A DNA stretch of 64,000 nt from Tanypteryx hageni (taxonomy: Eukaryota; Arthropoda; Insecta; Odonata; Petaluridae): the NCBI GenBank assembly GCA_028673005.1, contig CM054114.1, positions 10,013,108 to 10,077,107 of the forward strand. The letters run 5' to 3'. The first letter of the stretch is position 1, and each line of letters starts with the position of its first letter. A program made the position numbers and the translations under genes. This document shows positions 1-11,910 of this stretch, piece after piece. The notes under the pieces are model-generated. The model saw only the letters and a program-made list of their open reading frames with translations, did not search any database and was not told where the DNA came from.

Positions 1-269
1 ATTAGTAAAACATAAATTTGATATATTTAATCAATAGAACCACATTGATTTTTTTCCGCTAGATGAAATCATAACCCTCATCTTTCTCGTTCTTGGTAAT
101 GGTGTCGAGTCCAGGAGCAAGCTTCATTTTTATAATCGCCATCGCAAATCTCACAACTAAGTAATTTCATGGTAAATTTTACTCAAATCATTATTATCTT
201 CGAAAAATAAAATCACAGAATCGCCTAGCAAAAAATAAAGGCTAAATGATTCATCGTCTTCCGGGTCCG
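1..269. other. AT-rich intergenic DNA
   Basis: No open frame of note, RNA gene or repeat boundary is visible. It is ordinary AT-rich sequence leading into the first GC-rich island. Confidence 0.5.
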
Positions 270-850
270 TCTCGGTGACCACCATTTGTCTCTGCGCAGC
301 TTGCGCCTCCCTCTGCCTTCCTTAGACGCGCGCAGTCCACACCCCTTCAATTCAAGGCTCCCGACGGTTACTCCCCAGCAATTTTTCTCCCGGCCGCTGA
401 AGACAAAAGAATCGCTTTTTTGTCGAGGAAGTTTCGTTGTGGGATGGCGTTAGCATAGCCTGTTCGTCATATCGTGTTGGCAGAGCAGGGGGCCTGCGAC
501 GCAGGAGAATATCCTCCGGCAAAAACTCTTCGGTTGCGAACCGCGATGCCCATGGTCGTGCCTCCGGAAAGAGCAAAAACTCCCTTGGCTTCGGTCGTCG
601 AGCCGCATGCCTCCCCTTAACCCCCTTCGCCCCTCCCACTCCGCCCCCCCTTCAACCCCTCCCCCCTGTGTGTTTGTGTGCGAGGACTTCGCTGAGAAGG
701 AAAGGGACACACCCATGCGGCACTTTGCGACCCTCGCTCGCTAATGAAGCGGTCCGCTCGTTTGAAATGTCGCGCCCATGATGTACTGGTTTCGTCCACG
801 AAACTATTTTTTATCAGTCTCGCAATGTCAGAGGGCGCTTATGCATAAAT
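270..850. other. GC/CpG-rich island 1
   Basis: The base composition rises sharply against the AT-rich surroundings, with many CG dinucleotides and a C-rich run near 615-665. Several overlapping frames of 60-114 codons on both strands are open here only because stop codons are rare in GC-rich DNA; none resembles a known domain. The island ends in a CTCF-like motif at 825-838. It could be a promoter or enhancer region, or a non-coding first exon. Nothing in the sequence decides between these. Confidence 0.4.
825..838 (+). promoter_or_regulatory. CTCF-like motif
   Basis: TGTCAGAGGGCGCT contains the AGRKGGC core of the animal CTCF consensus; the first four positions fit poorly. Predicted from the motif only. 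Confidence 0.2.
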
Positions 851-2312
851 ACCTGTCATGTGTTACGTGATCTATTTTAAATAAACTCATCTGCTTTGAC
901 AGGCGAGAAGAATTTGCATCGAAACCTAAATATATACATTTTTGTGAAAGCTTCAATGAGGTTAGATTTTTCCATCAAAATATTTTATGTAAGATATATT
1001 TTATTCTTCACGTATACATAACAGTACTTATTTGCTGAGAAAGTTGGATTTTTAGTTAGTTGAATGAGAGACGTATTCTTATTATATATTCTCACTTTGG
1101 TTGTATTTTTAATATTTAGGCAATCTTTTTTCAATGGGCACAAATTATAAATACGAAACAAAATGCACGGAATGAAAAATCAGATAGTATTTGTGTTCCA
1201 AGTGTTTCTACTGAACACATTCGAAATTTCCTGTTTCCATAAACCAGATAAGTGCGCTAAGCTAACGTAAATAACATTTCATTTGCGATTATCGCATCGA
1301 GCATTTTGTGGAAGATAATTTAACATTTAATTACAACTGGAAAAAATAAGGCCATTAAGACCTTTGAAGGTAATAATTTTTCTCTCTGTGTTTTAGATAA
1401 CGAACTAGTGGACTTTGTCAACAGTATTCTACTAAAAGAACGCCTGCGATTGGAATTCGACTTGTAGTGAAAACATTCGTCCGCCTTATTTGAGATGTTT
1501 GAAATTCAGATAGTTTAGCTCCACTACCCTTTAACCAGTATTATTTTTGTCAATATAAGGTTTGCTCTTGCTAATTGGTAACATTGAATTGGATGATAAT
1601 GGAGGAAGGATTAAAATCGAGTGTGGATTATGGTGTTTTCTTCGAAGAGTTAATTAGTAGCGATCCAATGCGAATGGGCTTGGCCTTGGTCCAGAATCAC
1701 TTCTCTACATTGAATCAGATCGTAAAATTAAGGATGCTTGTAAATAGACTCTTTAACTAGGATTTACCAGGATCACCGTATCCAGTGTCTTCCGTTAACA
1801 GCTCCCTAAGCAGGAACAGAACATTTAAATTCGTAAAATGATGTCAAGTTCATTTATTGCCATTTTTTTAATTTCGGCACGAATTTTTGGCGAAGGTATT
1901 TTATATTACCTTGCTTAATAGTTTCTGAATAATTGAATTTAGCGGGGTATGAGAAATTCACCCCATAGGATGGGCTGTTCATGTGAAAACGTTTCACATA
2001 AAAATTTAGTCCAAATTATCGTATGCGCTATGAATAATCAAGTCGAAGGTTTATGTATTACTAAAAATATATATGAAATTCCTCTTAACTTTGTACTTTA
2101 ATCAGTATACGGCAAATAAACACGTGCATATTTTCTGCTGCGTTAGATAAGATCCATGATTTCAACCCCGACAAAGGGGTGGATACTTATTTGGTGTATC
2201 CTTTATAACGTTATATAATAAGAATTATGTTTTTGTAGTACATTATTTATTTAGTAAACTTATTTATACTATACTGACGCTTCTTACTTATGATATGTCA
2301 TAATTATTAACA
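851..2312. other. AT-rich intergenic DNA, no gene seen
   Basis: I see no repeat ends, RNA gene or convincing coding frame. The one open frame of about 61 codons (1575-1760, plus strand) has no recognisable domain and is treated as chance. Confidence 0.45.
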
Positions 2313-2905
2313 TAGGGTAAGTCAGGGTAATACGAGCATAGGGGGAATTATGAGCATCCCTTTGTAGAATCAAGCCTATGGCAGATAAATGTTGCCACCT
2401 GGTAAAGAATTGTGTAACTACCTTCCCCGTGACAGATTTGACACAACTCGTGAACATCGCCTGCTGATTTACTTTTGGGAAATCACAATAAACTTCAAGG
2501 TAAGAGAAACAAGTTGTTTCTTAAAATGTCTAACATTGAGTATTTAAGCTTAATGCACGAGAGTTTACACTTACACTAATGATTACATTTTTAAATATGT
2601 CTATTAGGGTCTTCACAGTTCCATTCTGAGAGGAAATGGCCTATTGTTACCATTAAGCTTAGCAAAATGGGTGCCAACAAAACAATTACCTATCAGGGTA
2701 ATATGAGCATGCTCGGTTTGGGATGCATAAGTCTGGAAAAGTCATCGCCTTGAAAGGCAAGAAATCTGTGAGTGCAACTACTAGTGCGGAAAAGGGAAAA
2801 ACTGTTACAGTTCTTTGCTGTGCAAGTGCTTGATTCTACAATGTGTATTTTTTGTTCTACATTAAGTTTCCCTTTTCATGCGCATAATACCCCAAATTAC
2901 CCTAT
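2313..2905. mobile_element. Inverted-repeat MITE
   Basis: The left end (tagggtaagtcagggtaata) and the reverse complement of the right end (tatagggtaatttggggtat) match as imperfect terminal inverted repeats. Both continue into a GCAT-containing block. The interior, about 0.6 kb, has no long open frame, so this is a non-autonomous element. A second ggtaatatgagcatg block lies inside at about 2697, suggesting internal duplication or nesting. The superfamily is not determined. The element directly abuts the larger repeat that starts at 2911. Confidence 0.5.
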
Positions 2906-2910
2906 ATATA

Positions 2911-4053
2911 GGAGGATACTAATGTTTAGGTCCTTCTAAATGAGCGACAGACTTAAAATTTGGCACGATTATAGGTTTTTAGCCACAACAAACCAGAAAA
3001 ATCGAAAATTTCAAAAAAGTTTATATTTAAGGGGTGTTTTAAACCCCAATGTTTCATTTCAATACCCCATAAGAAAAGCATGGGATTCAGTGCAAAGCTT
3101 TCTAAAAATGCATTTTTAAATTACTTAAATTTGGAATACGAACGCGAAAAAAAACAGTTATCTATCTGAAAGAACGGAGTTCTTAATTATTGAAGGCAGA
3201 ATTAAAATACATACAGAATTAACTTAAATATTTGATTTTAATCGGAAAAAAGTGTGAATTTTCCTTTTTTCAACAATGGAAATCTTTAAATATTATGGCA
3301 ACGACCTCAATGCTTTTTATGGAATCTGATATTTAATACTAGTAGAAGGCTCTTGCATTCTGCAAGAATATCATCTCACCTTGAAAAGACATTCATTTTT
3401 CAGACAGATATTTCATCATTACAAATATTTTTTTAATTCTAAAAATTTCACCTCCACAGAGATTTCATTTTTCACTTATGTGAAAATAATAGATTAAAAC
3501 AATCCCCAAACTTTGCATTTTTAAGAATTTTATACTTTCTCCAATATGAGGTACTAATGCTACACCTTTCTGCCAAGTTTTAAAGTTGTAGCACTTCTAG
3601 AGTTGAAATCATATTTTTCTAACTGTTTAAATTTTAAACATTTTTAATGGCCACCGCAATATATTTATGGAGAGATTCAAATGTTTATTAGTGCAAATGC
3701 ACTACTCTGTAAATAACTTGAAAATTTCAGCTTCCTAACTCATCCCGTAGTACCTATCTATTTGTTTAAACTTGAAGAATTTTTAACGGAAACAAAAATT
3801 AAAATAACAAAATTTCTATAATCCCTATTTCGTTTTTTTACAAATCCAACCTCTAAAAAAATTTCAGCTCCGTAGCACATTCGGAAATACATAAACTGAA
3901 AATTTGTTTAAACAATTGCGAATTTTTATTGACCGCATTTTTGCACTTTTTCAAGATTTTCGTTTTTTTAGTCGGTTTTGCACAAAATCCTACCTAATAA
4001 AAAAATTTCGAATCTCCAGCTCATCTGTAAGTGCCTAAACATTAGTATCCTCC
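2911..4053 (-). mobile_element. Repeat copy A with short terminal inverted repeats
   Basis: The element opens with ggaggatactaatgtttagg and closes with the reverse complement (cctaaacattagtatcctcc), giving matching inverted ends of about 20 bp or more. Its right part, about 3340-4053, is the inverted counterpart of copies B (4142-4680) and C (4694-5420). Recurrent blocks include a CTTCTAC/GTAGAAG end beside a GCTTGCA..TGCAAGC mini-hairpin, and a GCATTTGCACTAATAAACAT block. There is no coding frame. The element class is unknown; the short inverted ends, and flanks that read TATA on both sides, suggest a DNA-transposon MITE. Confidence 0.6.
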
Positions 4054-4141
4054 TATATGTTATATATCATTATATATAGACGTTTCTTGCAGAGGAGGAT
4101 ATAACATACGTCTATATATAATGATAATATATAGGAAATTG
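4054..4141. repeat. Palindrome centre with the 40-bp unit
   Basis: Between arms A and B lies an inverted copy of the ~40-bp unit (gttatatcctcctctg ... tatataatgat) that recurs as two direct copies at 5421-5503. The centre itself is palindromic around the TATATATAATGAT blocks. Confidence 0.55.
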
Positions 4142-4684
4142 AAATTGAAAATTTTTTAGAGGTAGGAGTTGTAAAAAAACGAAATAAGGATTATAGACAT
4201 TTTGATATTTTAATTTTTTTGGCATTTAAAAATTCTTAAAGTTTAAAAAACTAGATAACTGTTTAGGAACTACGGGTTAAGCTATGAAGCTGAAATTTTC
4301 AAGATATTTACAGAGTAGTGCATTTGCACTAATAAACATTTGAGTCTCTCCATAAATGTATTGCGGTGGCCGTTAAAAATGTTAAAAATTTAAACAATTA
4401 GAAATATATTATTTCACTTCTAGAAGTGCTACAACTTTAAAATTTGGCAGAAACGTGTAGCATTAGTACCTCATAATGGAGAAAGTATAAAATTCTTAAA
4501 ATTGCAAAGTTTGCGGATTGTTTTAATCTATTATTTTTACATAAGGGAAAAACGAAAATCGCCGCGGAGGTGAAATCTTTAGAATTAAAAAATATTTGTA
4601 ATGAGGAAATATGTCTGAAAAATGAATGATTTTTCAAGGTGAGATGAAATGCTTGCAGCATGCAAGCACCTTCTACTAGTAACA
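4142..4684 (+). repeat. Repeat copy B (5'-truncated)
   Basis: This segment is the reverse complement of about 3340-3885, making a palindrome with arms of roughly 540 bp. It lacks the terminal ggaggatactaatg part present in copies A and C. The open frame of 82 codons on the minus strand at 4437-4685 lies wholly inside the repeat and has no known domain. Confidence 0.6.
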
Positions 4685-4693
4685 TAATATATA

Positions 4694-5420
4694 GGAGGAT
4701 ACTAATGTTTAGGCACTTGCAGATGAGATGGAGATTAGAAATTTTTTTTCATAGGTAGGAGTTTGTGCAAAACCGACTAGAAAAACGAAAATCTTGAAAA
4801 AATGCAACAATTCGGCCGATAAAAATTCGGAAGTTTAAACAAATTTTCAAGGTTTATGTATTTCCGAATGTGCTACGGAGCTGAAATTTTTTTGGGATAA
4901 AATTTGTAAAAAAACGAAATAGGGATTATACAAATTTTGATATTTGAATTTGTTTAGCAGTTAAAAATTCTTAAAATTTAAACAAATAGGTAAATGTTTA
5001 GATACTACCGGGCGAGTTAGAGAGCTGAAATTTTAAAGTGATTTAGAGTTTAATCTATATACATGAATAAACATTTCAATGTATCTATGAAATTCTTATT
5101 TTGGCCGCTAAAAATTATTTAAATTTAAACAATTAGATAAATGTTACTTCACTTCTAAATGTGCTACAAATTAAAAATTTGGCGGATATGTGTGGCATTA
5201 TTAACCCAATGTGGAAAAAGTATAATATTCCTAAAATTACAAAAATTAACGATTGTTTTATTCCGTTATTGTTCCATAAGGAAAAAACGAAAATCGGTCC
5301 CGAGGAGAAATCTTTTGAATTAAAGAAATATTTCCCATGATGAAATATCTTTCCGAAAAATTAATATTTTTTCAAGGTGAGATGAAATGTTTGCAGAATG
5401 CAAGCACCTTCTACCAGTAT
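4694..5420 (+). mobile_element. Repeat copy C
   Basis: This third copy starts with the diagnostic ggaggatactaatgtttagg and ends with the GCTTGCA-like hairpin and gcaagcaccttctac, in the same orientation as copy B. It is more diverged from A and B than those are from each other by eye, so it may be an older insertion. Confidence 0.6.
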
Positions 5421-5503
5421 GTTATATCCTCCTCTGTAAGGAACGTCTATATATAATGATGTTATATCCTTCTCCTCTGTAAGGAACGTCTATATATAAT
5501 GAT
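5421..5503 (+). repeat. Two-copy tandem repeat, 40/43-bp unit
   Basis: Two adjacent units (5421-5460 and 5461-5503) differ mainly by a 3-bp insertion, cctcctctg against ccttctcctctg. A third, inverted unit sits at 4067-4106. Confidence 0.7.
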
Positions 5504-5737
5504 ATTATAGCCACTGTATCTCTGCCTGCGTCTCTGCGTGCCTGCGTCTGAAGCCGCGAATGAAGTCACCTTCCGGCATGAACGCAAATAAACCGAGAAC
5601 GGTAGGTTCGATTTCGACAAATCTTTCGCCTGATTACTCTGCGCGAGCTCTTGCAGGTTTTAAGTGGTTAGTTATTCCCGGGAAAGGCATGGGTTTGATA
5701 CCAGGATAGTTTTCGTTTTTCACTTTCTCCATATAAG

Positions 5738-6348
5738 AATTATAAAGAAAGCATTCATGAAAAAATCGAATTCGATATTTCAACGGAAATACATGTTTTA
5801 AGGTTTCCTGAACACGTTTTGACTATTTTCTCGATGATGTCTGTGTGTCTGTCTGTATCTGATAGATTTTTGTGGGCGTTCTATCTCAAAAACTATTAAT
5901 CAGGTCAACGCTAAATTTTATATTTAATATTTTTATAAAGGTTAGAAGATTTGATTAGTTTTTGATAAAAATTGGTCGAACAGATGTGGGTGTTTACTCC
6001 TGTCACTTATCCGTTATTTTGAAATATTTGCTTTAATATTTGATACATGTAAAAATATATTAGAAAAAACGTTGTAGGTAATTTTATTTTCTACAACCTT
6101 TGTTTGATACTTTTTTCCATATAATGCATTGTTTAAGAGATATCTTATATTTTTAGCTGCCACCGCCACGCCACCTACCGAAGCCTATTGTTAACAATTG
6201 ACGCTTAGTTACGTCTTAGTAACGCTCCTTTTTCTTTTCTTAATTGTCAACCGGAAGTAAATATTGACAAAGATCCCCGAGCTAACAACATGTAATTTGC
6301 CATATAAATATGGAGAGAGTCATGTGTTGCCCACATCAGTTTATTCAT
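5738..6348 (+). mobile_element. Dispersed repeat inserted into duplicated segment
   Basis: This piece interrupts copy 1 of the duplication. The same sequence family occurs on the minus strand at about 55800-56205 and as a shorter plus-strand piece at 46931-47135. Shared blocks include the ctttctcc start, caacggaaatacatgtttta, the cacgttttgactattttctc block, attaatcaggtcaacg, a tgggtgtttactc block and an ataatgcattgtttaagaga block. No intact protein is encoded. Its class is unknown. Confidence 0.6.
6302..6342 (+). promoter_or_regulatory. Possible TATA plus initiator
   Basis: TATAAATA at 6303-6310 is followed by the arthropod-type initiator TCAGTTT at 6336-6342, with the presumed +1 A at 6338. 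The spacing is close to that of insect core promoters. It lies at the 3' end of the inserted repeat and reads outward. It may be a relic LTR- or transposon-type promoter; chance cannot be excluded. Confidence 0.25.
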
Positions 6349-6520
6349 TTGATTAACACGTAATCGGCTGGAATACGATGCTTAGACCTTTATCCTTTAA
6401 CATTTTAAAATATCTTACGATGGAGACTTTGACTCGAGATTTATACCATTTCACGCAGAAAAAAATGAAGATTCTTATTCTTACCGTCGATTCTGTTGTT
6501 TAATTCGTGTTTGCTCATAT

Positions 6521-6552
6521 TTTATTATATATATATATTATATATATATATT
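6521..6552. repeat. (TA)n microsatellite
   Basis: An almost pure run of TA dinucleotides interrupted by one TT, within the end of copy 1 of the duplicated segment. Confidence 0.85.
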
Positions 6553-7186
6553 CAAGTTTCTCTGGTTTTTCGACATTTAAAAAAGAAGGTTTCTAGGGTA
6601 GCCGGCATTGTTCATCTCGGATTTTTGCATTGTTAGACTCGGGCTTCAAGTGCATTTGCACTAGGCTTGCAATAAAACCCATGAAGGACAAAAACAGGAC
6701 CTCACCTCCCAGTATAAACGCAAATAAAGCAAGAACGGTCAGCTCGATGTCGACAAATCTTTGTCTGAATACTCAGCGCGAACTCTTGCGGCTTTTAAGC
6801 ATGAGCACTATATCAGGAACGTTTTCGTTTTTGCATTTGATTAACACATAATCGGCTGGAAGACGATGTGTAAATCTTTAGTCTTTAACATTTTAAAATA
6901 ATTTACGATCGAGACTTTCACTCGTGATGTACACCATTTCATGTAGAAATAAATTGTTTCATATTCTTACTTTCTATTCTGTTGTTTTATTTGTGCTTGC
7001 TCATTTTTTAAGTTTATATTCCATTTTTCCGATTTTTCGACATTTAAATTGTTGATTGCATTGTTAGACTTTCAATTGCATTTGCACTTCACGCAAGGGT
7101 CTCTAGATGTTTGCTGGAAGTACTGAAACGGGCTCCTAGTTATACGTTATGATTTTAGTGATTTAATGCTTTCAATGGGAATTAAT

Positions 7187-7352
7187 GCCGTCATAACGAA
7201 CTTCCATAACTCGAATCTCAAGGGAAAGGAAAAATTATTTGAGTATCAGAAAACTCAAGTTATGGAAATATATTTTTAATTATTTGTATATGCACAGTGG
7301 AACTTCTATGACTTGATTCTCAAGGATAAGCAAAAATTATTCGAGTTATAGA
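7187..7352 (+). repeat. Two direct copies of a pogo/Tigger-like terminal motif
   Basis: Two blocks in the same orientation, beginning aacttccataactcgaatct (about 7199) and aacttctatgacttgattct (about 7302), resemble the CAGTGGAACCTC..ATAACTCGAA type of terminal repeat of pogo/Tigger elements. The second block is preceded by cagtgg. No transposase is present, so these are degenerate ends only. Confidence 0.35.
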
Positions 7353-8189
7353 TAATTCTGAATTCTGAAAGCACAAACACGATGATTAAATTTGGGATAT
7401 CAACTATAGGAAGGAGTGAATAGGTTCGTTTTCCTCTAGGACTATAAGAGATCACAATCTAAGAAGAAACCCTGATAACAGTGACGGTAAAACGTGCAAA
7501 GTATTTTAATGTTGTGTTTCGAGAAATTTTAACTCATTTCAATTTTTAAATATAATGGCGTCATACCTGTTTCTCGATATTTTTTAACCAAATACGTGCT
7601 AAAGGCATGAATATTGATGCCATAATCTTAACAGAAAATATCCTAATTTTTCCATAAATTTAATATATAGGGTATTGTCGTAATGTTGATTATTCTTATT
7701 GCTCATGCAGGGCGATCTGAGTCACGAAACTTGAAATACGAAAACTTGGACACGATTTGCCAGAGAATTTGGAAATTACAGATAGTTGCCTAAGTTTCAT
7801 GGAAAATTATAAATATACTGCTGTTACTCACGGGTAAAGAGTTTTTCAAAGCATTTTGGTTATGGCCAGGCGCGTGTTGAACTACGAAAGAATGATCTTA
7901 TGTGATTGTATCTTACAGTGAAAGGCTGTTGTAAATGCAAGTCAGCTTCATGTTCTCCTTTTATTACAATTGTGAAGTAATTATAAAATATTCATTGTCT
8001 TTTTTACAAATATCTATTTTATATTATTCATTTTATATAGATATCCTAATATTAACGAATTTCTCACAATAAATAACTATTTCTAACAAAAGAATGGCGG
8101 GGTAACTGGGTTAGCCCCCTTGGGAGGAGTAAGTTGTAAAATACCTTGGTAGAGCAAAGGGTTAATAAAAAAAACGTGCTACTGTGATT

Positions 8190-8545
8190 ATCCTCTGTCT
8201 GTCTGTGGAAAATCAACTTTTTGTTTGTTTGTATTTAGAATATTCTTTTTGGATTAGATAGCTTTTATAAATCTATGAATTTTCTTCCAAATCGGTTGAC
8301 CTGTTTGTTCATAGATTTTCCGCTAGGTAACTGCAAATTCGAAAAATTACAAGCTTTGAAATTTCATTGTAGCGAAACCACTAGAGATATTTAGAGCATA
8401 CTTCATGAATTAGAATGCTTTTATCAATTCATAAAATTTCCACTGAATTTTCCAAGGAGTTCATAGATTTTCCACTAGGGGACTTTATGTTCGGAAATTT
8501 CCAAAATTTGTAATGGTATTGTAGCTAAACCTCTGAAGCTACAGT
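8190..8545 (+). repeat. Degenerate two-copy repeat
   Basis: The block gttcatagattttccgctag and its flanks at about 8308-8405 recur at about 8458-8545 (gttcatagattttccactag). Both are followed by a related gaaaaatt/tccaaaatt stretch and a ttgtagc..aaacc block. No coding potential; type unknown. Confidence 0.45.
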
Positions 8546-11440
8546 AGTGAAGTTTACACGGATGAGAAGGTCAAAAGGTAAGGCAAACCGGAGCCCTGAA
8601 AAGTTTTAGGAAAACGTTTTTCCATCTCTTGCTTTAGCATGGGCATCTTATATGTTTTGTTTTATAGTCACTTTGAGTGCACAATTAAGTTCAGTTCAAA
8701 GCAACGATGTCAATGACACCAAATAAAATAATTCTAAATGAAATGAAGTTATGCTCAAAGCACACTTTGGATGCATACAATAGTTAAAATAGTTACCAAT
8801 ATCTTCTCTATGCATTATTTTGGTCGACTATTTTTCTCGAATCAGTTCTTTTAACCATTCTGGCCGAACAATAATTTATTTTATAACAGAACAGTGTCTA
8901 TGGTTTGAATAGTTGATCGAACAGATTATCAGAGAATAAATTTAACCCTTATTTAATACACTTCCAACGAAGAAAATATATCAAAAACATTTCTACCTCT
9001 TTTTCTTTGTTTTTGTGTATAAAACTGTTTATTTTACATGATCGTGAATCAAATAAACCATTTTTCTCTTCTCAAAATAATTCAAATCACAATGAAATTT
9101 ATATTGAAAATATTTTAACTATGTATTTCTTAGCGGTAATGAGTATAATCTGTAGCACCATAACAGAGGGTCGAGTGCAAGGAACAAGCTGAGCTTTACG
9201 TTTTCGGTGGATTTATGAAGTATCATTTATATTTAGTTAATCTCGTGGAAAACATTAAAATGTTATAACAAATTATTATCTAAAATATCGATTTCAATTA
9301 AGACATAAGTTTGTCGAAAATCATATAATGCAAAAATTTTATTTTAAATGGTTAACGACTCTTTGACTTAAGTTTAAATTGTGGTATTTATGATACAATA
9401 GAGAAATATTGATTTATAACAATTGAGTGATTGACTAATATTGATTCATAAGAATTCACAACAATGAAAATATTAAAATTTTTCCCCCATTCTCACAGCG
9501 AAAGTGTAGATATTTGTTACCCGAGAAAACAAGGCACGACCTAAATCTCGACTGCGTTGTGTTGTAAATAGAAAAAAATTAACATTAATATCTCCTCCAA
9601 AAACATCGAGTTATTAATAAATTTCGAGGAGACTCCATCTCAAATCTGTCTCCAAACTATCGAGTATATTTTTGTTTGTTTCTGTGTCAAACATGTTCTA
9701 TTTACAGTGATTATCGCCTTTTGTTATGTTTATTGCGTGATTGTTTTAGAAAAAGATACGATAATACCTACTCCTTTCATTTAAATAGAAAAGAAGTTCC
9801 TCTGTACTTTTGGCTAGATTGACAGAAGAGTGTCTCCCAAACATTTCGGCTGGAGAGCCATATAACGCACTTCGGCTTTCATCGTGGGCCACATACCTCA
9901 CTTCCGCCCTCTTCGCCGCAAACAATCGACAATAGAGTCGAAGAATAATTTTAGGAAAATAAAACGTTTAGTTTTGGTTAAATATCACCCGATTTCTCTT
10001 AAACCTATTTATCTATTATGGAGATGTTATGGTAAAGACAACATCTCTTGTTTATTATATAAAATCATAGTTTTCTATTTTAATTGTATCACATAATTCC
10101 CCTTAATTGTTAAACTTATGGTAGGCAGGATGTGATCCGCGGTCCGTAGTTAGTAGTAGAATATTACAGAAGTTGAGGTGTTAAATATTTACAGGATTTC
10201 AAATTATTTACCTGGCGTTAACGCAGTAAATACTTATTACTTATTAGTATTACATCTAAATTTCCTCTATTTTTCATATAACCTACTTAATCGTTTTTAT
10301 TATCTCTAATTATTTACTAGTATTTGCTACAAATCCCTTGCCATTCATATTTGTAACGCGTTTATTTGCTATTTTAATTCGTATCAATACAACGTGGCCT
10401 CCGAATATTTTTTGGTTATCTTAATATTCCTCTTCAAACACAAAACACAAAATCATACAAAACTTATTTAAAACATACACTACCGCGGTTAAGCAGTTGT
10501 AATATGATCTTTATCTCATTTCTAATGTAAATTGAGAGTATTTATTGTTATAGCAACGTAAACAAAACTAAACTTTACCATAGCATCGGACCTGCATAGA
10601 CAGCTAATATGTGGCTTTTATAAACCCTGCTAGAAGACAGACTGACGCCAATGTCAATAGGGTTCATAGCTGTTATTAGCCAAAACTATTCTGAAAATCT
10701 TAGCTTCTCAGATCTTTTTGCTGCTTCAAAATTCTGTCCACTGATGGACGGGCAAAGTAAAAAGAAGCGATTTAAAGAAGGGATAAAAATGTTTAGTAAA
10801 GAAAAATGGCAGTTTTTTTGATAAGGAGTTGCAATAATATTGCTTCTTATTTTCAGATCTAAATAATAATTTTCAATCTATTCTTATTAATCTTAAGTCA
10901 ATCAAATTCTTAGATAAATTACTATTTATCGATAAAAAGTGATATGTACATTCTATAGCACCATTTTTATAGTGATATATTAATAGTTAATTCTGTCATA
11001 AAAACATTTTTTTCAAAACAGGAAAAGTGGTTATCTAATAAAAATAATTCAGTATTTTGCATATAAGTACAAATTATTGAAACATTTCCTTGTCATAACA
11101 TTAGTTTAAACTATATTCTCAAAACATTTTTTTGTCAATTTTAAACCTACGTACCTTAAAAAATGACATTCATGAGCAAACGCTATCTTCAGTGTATTAG
11201 CGGCGAAATGATAATAAAAACTGAAGAATCAATGACACAATCAGAATCGAATCTATATGGAGTCTATAATCTGTCCATATGGCGATAAGAAATCAATCGA
11301 GATGAACCCAACCCTTTACATTTTGCTAGATTAAAACGTTTCTCTCTCTCTTTCGTTGTCTTTTATCATCAAATAGGTAAAATAAAATTTATAAACGCGA
11401 AGTGCAAACACATCTTCCGAAGATAGAGTCATCCCGAGTT
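8546..11440. other. AT-rich intergenic DNA, no gene seen
   Basis: Only short chance frames occur. I found no RNA gene, repeat boundary or recognisable transposon protein. Confidence 0.4.
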
Positions 11441-11910
11441 TTCAGAACGAAAACCGTCGCATATGTGTCTTAGTTAGTATGTGTCGCATCCGCGCGGCGC
11501 AGCGAGATTTATATATATCCCCTTTTCTGATCAGAGTAAAAGCGCGCCCTCGATGAGTGGGAAACGCTTTTACGGAATGAAAAGACTCGGGACGCGAATA
11601 ATAACAAACTTTTCCGGTAAAGGTGCGCGAATGGAGGGAGAGGGGAAGGTGGAGATGGGGAATAGGAAGGGGAGAGGAGGGGAATGCTGTAATGGGAAAC
11701 TCTCCAAACAGGCCTCCTACGTTATTATCACCTTTCCGTCTCCGCCGCGTGCGGAATCCCACTGCCGCCTGTCCTCGCTTCGCGCTCTGTACCGCTGAAA
11801 ATCCTCTACGAGCTACTGCCTTCCGTTATCGACGCCAGTGAATCCCATTCTCACATTCTGCCATCGGAAAAGAAGTCAGCTCCGCCTCGAATTTCTCTCC
11901 GGAACTTTAG
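11441..11910. other. GC-rich island 2 with possible core promoter
   Basis: A CpG-rich block with frames of about 105 codons open on both strands, which have no recognisable domain and are best explained by low stop-codon frequency. A TATATATA stretch at about 11509-11517 precedes TCAGAG at 11531 by roughly 25 bases, an arrangement compatible with a core promoter. A purine-rich GGAGAGG tract occupies about 11630-11690. Confidence 0.3.

Larger units (their letters stand above)
5562..7012 (+). repeat. Duplicated segment; first copy split by an insertion
   Basis: Copy 2 is continuous at about 6698-7012. Copy 1 matches it in two pieces, 5562-5737 and 6349-6530, separated by about 0.6 kb of unrelated repeat. 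Shared blocks include aacgcaaataaa, a cgacaaatcttt block, gttttcgttttt and ttgattaacac.taatcggctgg. The intact copy therefore serves as an empty-site reference for the insertion. There is no coding content; the small open frames here are in repeat DNA. Confidence 0.6.

Noticed and set aside
2911..5420. LTR pair or autonomous transposon with coding capacity
   Set aside because: No frame in the three copies encodes a transposase or reverse transcriptase, and the copies are partly inverted.
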